From: JBDTVS01 sp040007095
Lineage (GTDB): Bacteria; Acidobacteriota; Vicinamibacteria; Vicinamibacterales; CAVVIG01
Direction of reading: 5' to 3'
Length of the DNA stretch: 64,000 nucleotides
NCBI GenBank assembly: GCA_040007095.1
Contig: JBDTVS010000185.1
Location: forward strand, 1-64,000
Under the pieces are notes generated by a model. The model saw only the letters and a list, made by a program, of their open reading frames with translations, did no database searches and was not told where the DNA came from. A program made the translations under genes and the position numbers. Positions 8,774 to 17,112 of this stretch are shown piece by piece. Positions within the stretch are counted from its first letter, which is position 1, and each line of letters starts with the position of its first letter.

Positions 8774-9183
8774 AGATCCTGCTCGACGAGAACTTCCCGC
8801 TCGCGCTGTATCGCAGACTGAGCGCGGATGGTGAGGACGTCGAACATATCATCACTCTTGGTTTGCGCGGTGCACCCGATCAACGCATCAGAGAGCGGCT
8901 CTTCGACAGGGGAGTGCTGTTTCTGACCCAAGACGAGGACTTCCTGTTCGACAAGCCAACCGAGGCGATCGTGATGCAGTCGCGGGTTCGGCAGTCGCGG
9001 CCTTTGGCGGAACGGGTCGAAGTCTGGCGGCGTGCGGTGCTTGAACTGACCGGGAATCCGAGACCAGAGCGCCGGTTCGAGTTGATGGACGACGGCTACT
9101 TGCTCGCATGGGAGCAGGGGCCGGGTGGCACGTGGAAGGCGAAGCTGCCGCGCCCACAAGACCGAATACCCGAGGAGCCGTAG
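8770..9183 (+). CDS. DUF5615 PIN-like toxin
   Basis: 137 residues. The N-terminus MKILLDENFPLALYRRLSAD and the internal LFLTQDEDFLFDKPTE carry the acidic residues expected of the PIN-like nuclease fold of DUF5615 (Mut7-C/VapC45-like) proteins. The presumed activity is RNA cleavage restrained by the DUF433 partner, with which it overlaps by ATGA. The C-terminal 40 residues, after FELMDDGYLLAW, look like an extra strand-rich tail. The pair lies in an accessory region with other unknown genes, consistent with horizontal gain. Confidence 0.7.
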   Translation: MKILLDENFPLALYRRLSADGEDVEHIITLGLRGAPDQRIRERLFDRGVLFLTQDEDFLFDKPTEAIVMQSRVRQSRPLAERVEVWRRAVLELTGNPRPERRFELMDDGYLLAWEQGPGGTWKAKLPRPQDRIPEEP

Positions 9184-9326
9184 CTCAACGCCATCCCACT
9201 CCGGCCTCCACTCGCAGCGCGTCCAAGTGCAATAGCCAAGCGATCGCCTGCTTCCAACTGGCGACGATCTAGTCCACCAACCCATCCGTATTCAGGTCCA
9301 TCGACGTGCCGATGCTCATTCGCAGC

Positions 9327-9944
9327 TCAAAGTGGCGCGACTCTCGCCAGCGTCTTCAGAGCGGACTTTGCCTTGGCTTTGCGAACAGCCTTCCACTCGC
9401 TGTCGGCGCGATGGTGTCTGAGGTCTGTCAGATACGCGTACTCCGGCGTAAGCAGCCGGTGTTGCTCTGCCTTGGCCTTCGTCCATGACCGGGCGAACGC
9501 CTCGAAGGTCGGAGCTTCTCCTCGCGTCCAGAACTCCATGGCGAGCACCCGGGCAACCGCGCCGTCCTTGAACCGTCCGGCGGTCAGATCACGAAGCAAC
9601 CGCATGACACCCTCGAACTCCTTCGCGTACCAGCGATAGTAGAGGCGATGGCGAGGTCCGAGCCGCGTCGGCGGACTTTCCTCGCGGACGATCTGTGCGG
9701 GGATGCGAGTGGGCTGACCCACTTGGCCTGTTCTGAGATAGCGCCGGAGACGGGCCACTACGATCGGCTTTCGATCAGTGTCCTTGGTGACCTTCACCTT
9801 GCCGTCCGTGGACTCCGCCACGATCCGGTAAGGGATTCCGCGCTCCGAACAGAAGCCGCGAATTTCCTTGAGGTTCATGTAGTTCAGCTCCTCGAGGAGC
9901 CGCGCACGCTCGCTCGCGGTGAGCTGCGACAGGAAGTTCGACAT
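9327..9944 (-). CDS. hypothetical protein with SAP-like N-terminal segment
   Basis: 205 residues. The N-terminal part, with LNYMNLKEIRGFCSERGIPY, has the helix-loop-helix pattern of a SAP-type motif, a small fold often involved in nucleic-acid binding. A middle segment with VTKDTDRKPIVVARLRRYL follows, then a helical, basic C-terminal region. There is no signal peptide or membrane segment. I do not recognise a named family, and the SAP resemblance is by eye only. A smaller uncertain frame lies about 50 bases upstream on the same strand. Confidence 0.5.
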   Translation of the reverse strand: MSNFLSQLTASERARLLEELNYMNLKEIRGFCSERGIPYRIVAESTDGKVKVTKDTDRKPIVVARLRRYLRTGQVGQPTRIPAQIVREESPPTRLGPRHRLYYRWYAKEFEGVMRLLRDLTAGRFKDGAVARVLAMEFWTRGEAPTFEAFARSWTKAKAEQHRLLTPEYAYLTDLRHHRADSEWKAVRKAKAKSALKTLARVAPL

Positions 9945-9994
9945 TCAAATACCTTTCAACGCGTCCGGCCCGCGCCAGCAGCGAGTCGCCAGTT

Positions 9995-10246
9995 CTACGA
10001 TCGTGCGGTTGCCGTCACTTTACCGCGGCGCCCGCGACTCCCGCCTCGGCCACTTCTCTTGCAGATCGATGACGTATTGGGAATTCCGGCGATGATAACG
10101 TAGAGGTTCCCTGGCTGCTTGCGCTGCCCGCCGGGCGCGTATCTGAAGTTGGAGCGGCCGGTTGGCGCGATGCTTGGCGCGCTGGGGACCTGATGCAGGT
10201 ACAAAGGGCGCTCGAGCCGTCGTATCGTCACGTGCGGATTCGTCAT
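9995..10246 (-). CDS. possible small basic protein, uncertain
   Basis: An 83-codon frame starting MTNPHVTIRRLERPLYL and containing GGQRKQPGNLYVIIAGIPN. The hydrophobic run YVIIAGI and the lower Arg/Pro bias compared with random frames nearby suggest that it might be real. It lies just upstream of, and in the same direction as, the SAP-like gene. No family was recognised and no clear ribosome binding site was seen, so it may be noncoding. Confidence 0.22.
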   Translation of the reverse strand: MTNPHVTIRRLERPLYLHQVPSAPSIAPTGRSNFRYAPGGQRKQPGNLYVIIAGIPNTSSICKRSGRGGSRGRRGKVTATARS

Positions 10247-10577
10247 GCCGTCGCCTGCGCCGTGCTTGCGATTCCGCTCATGGCAGTCAGACCACCAGGC
10301 GCGCCGCTGGATATGCGGCTGCATATCGACGTGTCGCTTCGTACGAACGCCGTCTATCACCTTGCCTGCCTCGGTGGCTCCATTTCCTGCTCGGAGCTCC
10401 GAGGCCGCCGCAGCTACGATCATGAGCGGCCGCTAGCGGGGCCCGCAATTGTGGAAGCGAAATACTCACAAGCGCGAGGACCAGAGCCCTCTTGCGGGAA
10501 GACCGATCGATGGGTACTGTTCAAACTCGCGCCTTCTCTTCTGAGCCATACTCGGCGCCGCGGGGAGGTCGGCCGAA
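10247..10577. other. intergenic, no supported gene
   Basis: No recognisable coding frame. A purine run GGGGAGG at about 10560-10566 lies upstream of the ATG at 10578 and may serve as its ribosome binding site, with spacing longer than usual. No terminator hairpin or repeat was noticed. Confidence 0.35.
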
Positions 10578-11345
10578 ATGCCCTGGAACAGCATTCGCTT
10601 CATGCAAGAACTCAACACGTGCGGGAACCAGTACGAAGCGGACAACGCGTGGTTCAGGAACGACTGGGGCGAACGGCGCCAGTACGCGTTGAACGCTTGG
10701 CGGCTCTACCAGCAGGCGTCCACGAATGCCTTGGGGATGCTGCTGCTGGGTAGTGCCAAGATTCGCAAGGATTCTGTTCTCGTGAGCAATTTCGGCATGA
10801 CGTCGGCAGGCGGTGTCATAGACCCAGAGGAAGTCGCGCTCGTCGAGGCACTCGAAACCGAGAGGACAGACCAGAGAGCGGCCCCTGGACTGCGAGACGC
10901 ACCCGACGTGCTGGGTCCGGGAAGCATTCTCAACGACAAGAACTGGACGCCCTTACTGAACGACTGTTACATTCTGGGCGGCGTTCACGGCGGGCACGAG
11001 TTTCACCTGGCAGAAGACAGCGCGAACGCGTACTTCGAGTCACTGGGCGGGCAATTGACCGCCAGGGACAACTGGCGGTCTTACTTCAGCACGCACCAGG
11101 ACGCCGTCTGGGACACGACGCGACAGGTCCCACGGATCCTGGCGCGGGAGCTGATCGGCTTGAAGACTTTTGGCTACCGCCCCCGGTTCTTCCCGGAGCA
11201 ACTGTCGTTCAGCGCCACGCAGTCCGACGGCGCCACCTTCAAGACGTACCTGGACGCGCTCGTTGCGGCAGGGATCACAAGCCGGAATCGGACAGTCGTC
11301 CTGGAGACCGTTTCACTGTTTCTATTCGGGAACGCCGCCGCGTGA
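10578..11345 (+). CDS. hypothetical protein
   Basis: 255 residues beginning MPWNSIRFMQELNTCGNQYE. There is no signal peptide, no membrane segment and no catalytic motif that I recognise. The N-terminal third is helical and Trp-rich, the middle has NDCYILGGVHGGHEFHL, and the C-terminal part is mixed. Codon use looks coding along its whole length and the frame is not shadowed by another plausible gene. The ATPase fragment begins 40 bases downstream in the same direction. The two may have belonged to one accessory cassette, but there is no evidence of shared function. Confidence 0.55.
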   Translation: MPWNSIRFMQELNTCGNQYEADNAWFRNDWGERRQYALNAWRLYQQASTNALGMLLLGSAKIRKDSVLVSNFGMTSAGGVIDPEEVALVEALETERTDQRAAPGLRDAPDVLGPGSILNDKNWTPLLNDCYILGGVHGGHEFHLAEDSANAYFESLGGQLTARDNWRSYFSTHQDAVWDTTRQVPRILARELIGLKTFGYRPRFFPEQLSFSATQSDGATFKTYLDALVAAGITSRNRTVVLETVSLFLFGNAAA

Positions 11346-11385
11346 AGCGCGGCCCGAAGCCACGCCGCGCCGCTATAGTAGGGCG

Positions 11386-11766
11386 ATGAAGACGAGACGC
11401 AGTGCGCCGGCGCCGGTCCGAAGCACGTGCGCACCGTTCCTTCACCGAATCACGAGCACGCCAGAGAACAGCGATCCAGCCAAGTATCCATTCAACATCC
11501 GCGCGTTCTCTCGCGGGATCGATGTGGCGTTTCGAAGCAAGGTAACGTCTTTCGTTGGTGAAAACGGCAGCGGCAAATCGACGCTTCTCGAAGCGCTCAC
11601 CGAGTGCTCCGGGTTCAATCCCGAGGGCGGCAACCGTGATCATCACCGCGCGACCTTCGCTGATCGCTCTCCGCTCGCCCAGGCGCTCAGGTTGTCGTGG
11701 CAGCGGAAGGTCACCGAAGGGTTCTTCATGCGAGCGCAACGGCGAGAATCGACCCGCTGTCGATGA
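11386..11766 (+). pseudogene. truncated AAA/ABC-like ATPase, N-terminal fragment
   Basis: 126 codons. The start is MKTRRSAPAPVRST, then FNIRAFSRGIDVAFRSKVTS and a perfect Walker A motif (FVGENGSGKSTLLEALTE), then GFFMRAQ. In the family of small stand-alone SbcC-like ATPases that this resembles, about 100 more residues follow with the signature and Walker B motifs. Here the match stops near residue 118 and the frame ends a few codons later. The fragment meets a truncated membrane-protein gene on the opposite strand at about 11760, so a deletion or recombination fused two unrelated 5' ends. It should not hydrolyse ATP. Confidence 0.6.
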
Positions 11767-11892
11767 CGCGGCGCCGACTCCACCCGTACCGGTGACTCTG
11801 GACAGCGCAAACGGCACAAGAATCGGCAACACGAAGACGGCGAGAATCCAGAGAATCGCCGCGGCAAGCGCCGCTCCGATGATACGATTCAT
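11761..11892 (-). pseudogene. N-terminal fragment of a small membrane protein
   Basis: Minus-strand codons from ATG at 11892 read MNRIIGAALAAAILWILAVF and VLPILVPFALSRV, a membrane segment pair, then GTGGVGAASS. After that the frame enters sequence antisense to the ATPase fragment and loses any protein-like character. In related small membrane proteins a glycine/serine stretch like this is followed by another membrane segment, which is missing here. I infer a truncated gene. Confidence 0.4.
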
Positions 11893-11921
11893 TTCCTTCG
11901 TATCAGCCTACCGGTGTGGCC

Positions 11922-12299
11922 ATGTGGCAACCCAATCGCGCTCAATGGTCGATCCTCTGGATAGTCGCCGTTCTCCTCCTCGTCGCCTGGCCACCGGACC
12001 GAGGACGTAGTCTCGGTGTGAAGGCCGCGAATTGGGCCGCCGATCCTACGGGCTCTCTGCCAACCTTACCCGCGCCTCTGCCGATGGCGCTCGACGATGA
12101 CGGCGACGCGGTGCCGGCGCACGACGCTCTGGAAACAGAGTATTACCGGCGTCGAGACAGCTCCTCGACGACGCGGTGGCGGATGATGGTGAAAGAAGCG
12201 AGCGATCCGCTCGAGCGGTCGACGCAGCGTCAGTTGCTGGTGGGGATAGCGGTATTGAGCGCCCTTGGCGTTTGGCGGCTCGACGACAGGAAAGCATGA
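11922..12299 (+). CDS. small inner-membrane protein
   Basis: 125 residues. The start MWQPNRAQWSILWIVAVLLL opens a first membrane segment. A soluble loop contains NWAADPTGSLPTLPAPLP and an Asp-rich stretch (ALDDDGDAVPAHDA), and the protein ends with a second membrane segment (RQLLVGIAVLSALGVWRL). A GTG two codons upstream is an alternative start. I recall similar short uncharacterised proteins in acidobacteria. Its start is only 29 bases from the divergent membrane-protein remnant. Confidence 0.5.
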   Translation: MWQPNRAQWSILWIVAVLLLVAWPPDRGRSLGVKAANWAADPTGSLPTLPAPLPMALDDDGDAVPAHDALETEYYRRRDSSSTTRWRMMVKEASDPLERSTQRQLLVGIAVLSALGVWRLDDRKA

Positions 12300-12320
12300 G
12301 GTCATCCGCAGAGGATGACC
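12300..12320. terminator. hairpin between convergent genes
   Basis: Perfect 8-bp stem GGTCATCC/GGATGACC with a 5-base loop between the ends of the small membrane protein gene (plus) and the NHL gene (minus). There is no U-tract on either side, so it may be a weak bidirectional terminator or an RNA-stabilising hairpin. Confidence 0.45.
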
Positions 12321-12336
12321 CCATGCCCACGCCGCG

Positions 12337-13497
12337 TTACTTGGCCGCAGAGGCCTTTGGCGCCGGCCGCAGCGTCACATGCTGGACCCGCCAGTTCTGC
12401 GCCTCGCCCATGTAGATCTCGTTCTCGCTGACGCAGTGCATCTCGTGCACCCAGTAGAACTGACCCACCTTCTTACCGATCGTGCCGAACCAACCCAAGA
12501 GGTGCCCCTCGAGGTCCTCCTTGTAGATCTTCCCGCCGGCGTCCGAGCTGAAGAGGAACTGCTGGCCCTGCGCATTCGGCGGCGTGATGCACACCGCCCA
12601 GGGCGCGCGCACGTTGCTGATGATGCGGACCGGGTTCAGGTCCGAGTCGAAGACCTGGATGCGGCTGTTGCCGCGATCGCCTACATAGATGTTGCCTTTG
12701 GCGTCGGACGCGATCGTGTGCGGCGTGTTGAACTGTCCCGGGGCGTTGCCGCGTGAGCCGATCGACTTCACGAAGTCGCCGTCTTTGTTGAACTTCGCGA
12801 TCCGCGAGTTGTCGTAGCCGTCGGCAACGAAGATATTGCCCTGGGTGTCGAACGCGACATCAGTCGGTCGCCCGAAGCTGTTGGGACGGCCGGCTCCGGC
12901 CCCGGGCTGGGAGCTCGCGGTCGCATCGGTGTGACGACCTTCTTCCAGGAAGCGCTCGAGGTAATCGATGGCTTCGTCCTTCCGGCCGAGCACCATCGTG
13001 ACCAACCCCTGCGGGTTGAACTTCATCACCATGTTCGAGCCTTCGTCCACCACCCAGAGGTTGTCGTCCTTGTCGAACCGGATGGCATGCGCGAACGAAA
13101 AGCCGTAGGAGTTCTGGCCCCACTCCTTGATGAACTTGCCCGCGAGATCGAATTCGAAGAGCTCCGCCGCCTGACCGCCGCGCGCCGGGCCGCTGTTACC
13201 GCTACGCGTGTAGACGAACAGGTGCTTCTTGGAGTTGATCGCGACGCCCTCGGTTTCGCCGATCGTGTGGCCGTCGGGCATGAGCGGCAGGGAGACGGCG
13301 TCGTAGGGAATCTGCGGTGTGTTCTGTTCGAGCTGCGCCTGGGCCGCGGCGGCGGCCTGCTGCTCGGGGCTCTGTCCACGTCCCCGCCCGCCGCCAGGCG
13401 CCTGGCCGGGCTCACCGGCCGCGGCCTGACCGCCGCCTCGTTGGGCGTAGGCGGCAACGCTGCACAGCAGACTAAGAGCGATCACAAACCGTTTCAC
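12337..13497 (-). CDS. exported NHL-repeat beta-propeller protein
   Basis: 386 residues. The signal peptide is MKRFVIALSLLCSVAAYAQ, followed by a Gly/Arg/Gln-rich low-complexity region (residues 20-55). NHL repeats recur from about residue 65 to 370, with units such as GNIFVADGYDNSRIAKFNKD and GNIYVGDRGNSRIQVFD, about six blades. The fold is that of the peptidyl-alpha-hydroxyglycine lyase superfamily, but lyase active-site residues could not be confirmed by eye. It probably works in the periplasm or outside the cell. It stands alone; the neighbours on both sides are on the other strand. Confidence 0.75.
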   Translation of the reverse strand: MKRFVIALSLLCSVAAYAQRGGGQAAAGEPGQAPGGGRGRGQSPEQQAAAAAQAQLEQNTPQIPYDAVSLPLMPDGHTIGETEGVAINSKKHLFVYTRSGNSGPARGGQAAELFEFDLAGKFIKEWGQNSYGFSFAHAIRFDKDDNLWVVDEGSNMVMKFNPQGLVTMVLGRKDEAIDYLERFLEEGRHTDATASSQPGAGAGRPNSFGRPTDVAFDTQGNIFVADGYDNSRIAKFNKDGDFVKSIGSRGNAPGQFNTPHTIASDAKGNIYVGDRGNSRIQVFDSDLNPVRIISNVRAPWAVCITPPNAQGQQFLFSSDAGGKIYKEDLEGHLLGWFGTIGKKVGQFYWVHEMHCVSENEIYMGEAQNWRVQHVTLRPAPKASAAK

Positions 13498-13780
13498 GGT
13501 AGCCTCCTCTGCCAGCGCTCCTTGGAGAGGCGCTCATATTGGCGCTGCAGTATACCCCGAGGCTCGTTCCTCCGGCTCGGCGCAAGTCTCGTGGGTCGTC
13601 GGTCACTTTCACGGCTTCACGAGGCCCGAGATCACCGAGAACCAGGAAACACTCTCGGTCTCTGCTCGGTGGGTGACCTGAATTGACCTCCGGGATCCCG
13701 TGATCCAGCCATCACAGTTTGCTATCGACGTGCGATGATGCTGCCAGTCGGGGACGGGCGCGGCGAACATTGGAGGTGGT

Positions 13781-14503
13781 ATGCAGCCTTGCGATGCGGT
13801 GGACTTTCTCGAGTACGAAGGCACGCGCCTGCGTAAGTGTCCGGGCAGCGATGCCTGTTTCTATGTCGTCGACCGGATTGCGATCGACGCTGATGGATCT
13901 CCGAACGCGTACCATCCGCTAGACAGGGGAATCGATGCGCTCGGCAACGCGGGTTTTCCAAACGGCGGGTGGACGTCCATTCTCGCGGTTGATCCGTTCG
14001 ATCGGACGAAGCCGTTCGTGCAAACGGCCGGGCCGTTCGCGGGGTTTTTCGTCTCGAAGACGACGCTGCAGGATACGACTCGAGCCGAGACCGATCCGCG
14101 TCGGTATGTGGATGCGACCAAAATGCCCTACCTGGTGTTTCCCGGCGCGTTTCACACACTGAAGGGCACGGGCACGATGGGAGATGTCGCCGTGGTGCGC
14201 AATCTGCGAAACGGCAAGACCTCGAGCGCCATTGTGGCGGACGTAGGACCTCTCAATGCGCCGCTTGGCGAGGTGTCTATTCGGCTTGCTGAAAATCTGG
14301 GCGGGGCCAAGGTCAATCCCAGGAACGGCAGTGGCGCGCCGGCCGGTCCCTTCTTGTATGTGTTATTTCCGAGGAGCCGCGCGACTCCGGCATGGCCATT
14401 GGCAATCGAAGCGATTGATCAGATCGCGCACTCGTGCCTGACGGCGCTCGGCGGCTGGGATCGAGTGCGCGCTTGCATCCCGGCGAAATTCGGCCCGTCG
14501 TGA
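13781..14503 (+). CDS. GH75-like (chitosanase-type) protein
   Basis: 240 residues. The segment DRIAIDADGSPNAYHP, the pattern GPFAGFFVSKTTLQD and VPGA-like turns, then SSAIVADVGPLNAPLGEVSI, resemble glycoside hydrolase family 75 (fungal chitosanase) proteins, including the paired acidic positions in AIDADG and VADVGP. There is no signal peptide, which is unusual for a polysaccharide hydrolase. The start MQPCDAVDFLEYEG is preceded by GGAGG at 13771-13775. Chitosan as the substrate is inferred from the family only, and bacterial members remain largely untested. Confidence 0.6.
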   Translation: MQPCDAVDFLEYEGTRLRKCPGSDACFYVVDRIAIDADGSPNAYHPLDRGIDALGNAGFPNGGWTSILAVDPFDRTKPFVQTAGPFAGFFVSKTTLQDTTRAETDPRRYVDATKMPYLVFPGAFHTLKGTGTMGDVAVVRNLRNGKTSSAIVADVGPLNAPLGEVSIRLAENLGGAKVNPRNGSGAPAGPFLYVLFPRSRATPAWPLAIEAIDQIAHSCLTALGGWDRVRACIPAKFGPS

Positions 14504-14513
14504 ACCCTGAGGG

Positions 14514-15431
14514 CTACGCCAGCTTGCGGTCGACGGTTCTGGCAGGTCTCGCGTGTTCGAACAATCGCGCCAGCTGAGCGGCAAAGATGGTTGCCAGCGC
14601 CTGCACCGATTCATTCCGCACCGTGTCGTGCCTCAGCTCGAGGGCGAGGACCCCCACGCATCCCCCTGAGGTCATCAACGGCACGACCAACGCGCCACTG
14701 GTCAAGTAGCTGCCGGGGACGATGGAGGTTTGAGCCGACCGAAACGCGGCGGCCGTCGCATGGTCGTCGTCGCGCTTCACTTTCGGCAGCTGCGCGAGGA
14801 CCTTGTCGGAATATCCGTGCGCGAGCGCCGGCGTCAGCTCGGTCGCCTGCGGATTCCGCACCCACACGATCAGTCCGACTGCGTCCAGTACCTTGACGAC
14901 CTGCTCCAGCAGCGGCCCGGCCTCGCGGACCTCGGCAACTCTACCGAGCTCGGTACATAGATCCGCGGCGGCCAACAGGTCGCGCCCGGAGTGATCGATG
15001 CGCGCCGCGGCTCGGTCGTTGGCTGCTGAATCCGGCGTCGATCGGACGGGCTGTATCGTCCCGCCCCGAAGATTGGACAACGAATCGATCGCTGCTCCAA
15101 TGAGGTAACGAAATCGAGTCGGCGGTCCTTCGCTCTCCGCCGCCGGATCCACACCCGCCGCCATTGCCAGCGCCGGCCCAATGTCTTCAATCGGATCGGG
15201 ATAGCGTTCGAGAAAATCGCGGACGACATCATCCGGGTCGAGTCCGATCGCTTCAGCGTAGGCGCGAATGAAGGCGCGGCGAAAAATCCCCGACGGCCAA
15301 TGAGAGACGTCGTCCCGCTCCATCGCCTCCAACAGCGTGACCTTGATTTTCGTCTGTTCCGCGATCGCCCCGAGAGAAATTTGTGCGCGTTCACGCCGCT
15401 GGCGCATGGCGGCGCCGAAACTTTCACGCAT
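14514..15431 (-). CDS. RodZ-like HTH and GAF domain protein
   Basis: 305 residues. Residues 1-75 form an Xre/RodZ-type helix-turn-helix (MRESFGAAMRQRRERAQISL, IAEQTKIKVTLLEAMERD, SGIFRRAFIRAYAEAIGLDP). A linker follows, then a GAF-like domain from about residue 150 to 295 (DLCTELGRVAEVREAGPLL, then SGALVVPLMTSGGCVGVLAL). It is probably a cytoplasmic regulator that senses a small ligand. The frame is open to a GTG at 15530, but the family usually starts at the MxESFG position, so 15431 was chosen. It follows the MocA-like gene on the same strand after a gap of 335 bases. Confidence 0.7.
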   Translation of the reverse strand: MRESFGAAMRQRRERAQISLGAIAEQTKIKVTLLEAMERDDVSHWPSGIFRRAFIRAYAEAIGLDPDDVVRDFLERYPDPIEDIGPALAMAAGVDPAAESEGPPTRFRYLIGAAIDSLSNLRGGTIQPVRSTPDSAANDRAAARIDHSGRDLLAAADLCTELGRVAEVREAGPLLEQVVKVLDAVGLIVWVRNPQATELTPALAHGYSDKVLAQLPKVKRDDDHATAAAFRSAQTSIVPGSYLTSGALVVPLMTSGGCVGVLALELRHDTVRNESVQALATIFAAQLARLFEHARPARTVDRKLA

Positions 15432-15766
15432 GCGGCACACCTCGCGGGCTACGAGATGCAGCCCGTAACAAATTCGATTGAGACTATCGAGCAAACCCCT
15501 CGCGTGGTTCCACTCGTCGGGGACGGCCACCGCGACCTCAGCGAGGCGCTCCCGTGCGGTGAGGGCCGATCAACCGTCTGCAGCGAGAGTAACAACATGT
15601 GTGGCGAGGTTCAAGCCTGGATCGCTCGTGATCAGCCAGAGAAATGCGCCGGCGATGGTGAGGATCGCGCGCGCGCGTCGTACGGTTGAGGTGGTGTTGC
15701 GTATCCAATCCTCTCCCGCGCTCCAAGCCCGGCCGCGGACCTCGTCACGGTGTCCGTCGATGGCGA
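15432..15766. other. intergenic, possible decayed small membrane gene
   Basis: No complete gene was recognised. On the minus strand a frame ending at 15570-15572 contains AILTIAGAFLWLITSDPG, which looks like a membrane segment, but it has no ATG, GTG or TTG start. It could be the relic of a small membrane protein gene. The leader of the HTH/GAF gene occupies the lower end. Confidence 0.35.
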
Positions 15767-16372
15767 TCAGGGCCTGGGAGGTTGTTCTGCGATGAGGCGC
15801 CGATAGTCCTCCATCGTATCGACGTCACGAAACGCCCCCTCATCGTCCACTTCGACGTCGCCCTCGCGCGACGCGTGCGCTCGCACGATCGCCTTTGCCC
15901 CCACCAGCGGATCGGCGCGCCGAAGCGTGTCGAACAAGGAGCGATCGATCAACACGGGATGTCCGTGTTCGGTGCCTCTGGTGGGACGCACGATTGGCGC
16001 GCCCGTGGCCAGGTATCGATCGACGACCGCCCGCACGGTGGCAGAGCTGACAAGGGGCACGTCGACCAATGTGATGAGCGCACCCGAGACGGGCCGGGGG
16101 TCGAGAGCGTCCAGGCCGGCCAGCAGCGAAGAAAACTGTCCAGTCTCGTAGTTCGGGTTCAGCACGAACCGGACGATGCCGCTCGCCGGCGACCAGTTGG
16201 ACGTAATTTTGTCCGCCAGGTGTCCGACCACGATGATCACCTCGCTGACGTCAGCCTCGCGAAACGTACGAACTATTCGAGAGAGGAACGTGTCGGCGGC
16301 CAACGGTAACGTCGCCTTCTGGCGGCCCATGCGGGTGGATTTTCCGGCCGCGAGAACAATCGCGGGAATCAT
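15767..16372 (-). CDS. MocA/MobA-type nucleotidyltransferase
   Basis: 201 residues. The N-terminus AIVLAAGKSTRMGRQKATLP is the nucleotide-binding signature of the NTP-transferase fold, with LVDVPLVSSATVR carrying the metal-binding Asp and GTEHGHPVLI the cofactor-binding motif typical of MocA (molybdenum cofactor cytidylyltransferase) rather than MobA. It probably attaches CMP or a related nucleotide to molybdopterin. MoaE, MoaD and FdhE genes occur elsewhere in the window, which supports a molybdenum-cofactor role. A different sugar or purine-catabolism nucleotidyltransferase remains possible. Confidence 0.7.
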   Translation of the reverse strand: MIPAIVLAAGKSTRMGRQKATLPLAADTFLSRIVRTFREADVSEVIIVVGHLADKITSNWSPASGIVRFVLNPNYETGQFSSLLAGLDALDPRPVSGALITLVDVPLVSSATVRAVVDRYLATGAPIVRPTRGTEHGHPVLIDRSLFDTLRRADPLVGAKAIVRAHASREGDVEVDDEGAFRDVDTMEDYRRLIAEQPPRP

Positions 16373-16517
16373 GCGGCGATCGTAAGCGCAATAAACGCGA
16401 GGATACCGGAAGTTTTTGAGCGTCGAGCAACGCAGCGAGACGGGATGCAGCGTTCGCCGAATGCAGACGGACTTTTACCACGGGCTGTTTAAGCCTGTCC
16501 TGCGCTAGAATCGCGGC

Positions 16518-16748
16518 ATGAGCGACGTTGACCTTCAGATCCGCTGCCAGCGCTGCGGCACGCAGATGGACATGCGCGATCCCGGCCCCGGCATGCCGTG
16601 GACACCTGATCAATTCTGGGTCTGCGCCAAGTGCGGCCGGCATTTCTGGTCAACCTACCCGCCACCCAACCGCGAAAAAGCGAAGCCGGCACCGGCGCCG
16701 GAGGCCAAACCGGCATCCGCGAAACCCGTCTCGGAGGCCGGCTCATGA
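16518..16748 (+). CDS. small zinc-ribbon protein
   Basis: 76 residues. Two CxxC pairs (CQRCG near residue 10 and CAKCG near residue 37) form a zinc ribbon. The C-terminal tail is Pro/Ala/Lys-rich and probably disordered. No function is known. Its stop overlaps the start of the acidic protein gene by ATGA, so the two are translated together. Confidence 0.65.
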   Translation: MSDVDLQIRCQRCGTQMDMRDPGPGMPWTPDQFWVCAKCGRHFWSTYPPPNREKAKPAPAPEAKPASAKPVSEAGS

Positions 16749-16945
16749 TGAACCGTACCAGTTCTGTCTCGCCTTTGTTCACGCCGTTTCGTCTGGACGA
16801 GGATCTGGACGACGACACCGAGGATGATGACGAATTCGAGGACGACGACGAGGACGGCGACGACGAAGAAGAGGACGACGAAGAGGTTCCAGAGACCTGG
16901 CAGGTCGGGAGGACGACGCCGTCGGTCGTCATGATTCTCGCTTGA
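16745..16945 (+). CDS. extremely acidic small protein
   Basis: 66 residues. A short N-terminal part (MMNRTSSVSPLFTPFRL) is followed by about 35 residues that are almost all Asp or Glu, then PETWQVGRTTPSVVMILA. The ATGATG start overlaps the stop of the zinc-ribbon gene. The acidic run is unlikely to persist by chance in GC-rich DNA, and the ATGA overlap supports translation. The role is unknown; it could be an acidic decoy of nucleic acid or a partner of a basic protein. Confidence 0.5.
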   Translation: MMNRTSSVSPLFTPFRLDEDLDDDTEDDDEFEDDDEDGDDEEEDDEEVPETWQVGRTTPSVVMILA

Positions 16946-17112
16946 CTTCGGACATTGAACTGCCTAGACTGGCCCCAAGTTTCCGGCTCAGCTAAAGCTG
17001 GAATTCACTCGGCTGGACTGCGTCGCTGACGTTTTGTTCCCTTGCAGGCGCCCGTAACCGGCTGAGTTCCCTTGGGATACTCCTCGGGGGTTCGGAACGG
17101 AGGGCTTCGGGT

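Noticed and set aside
9184..9326. Possible small gene between the toxin and SAP-like genes
   Set aside because: Only short frames without motif or start context.
11922..12299. Immunity or holin gene from the phage-like neighbourhood
   Set aside because: Two membrane segments alone do not support this, and no phage structural gene is nearby.
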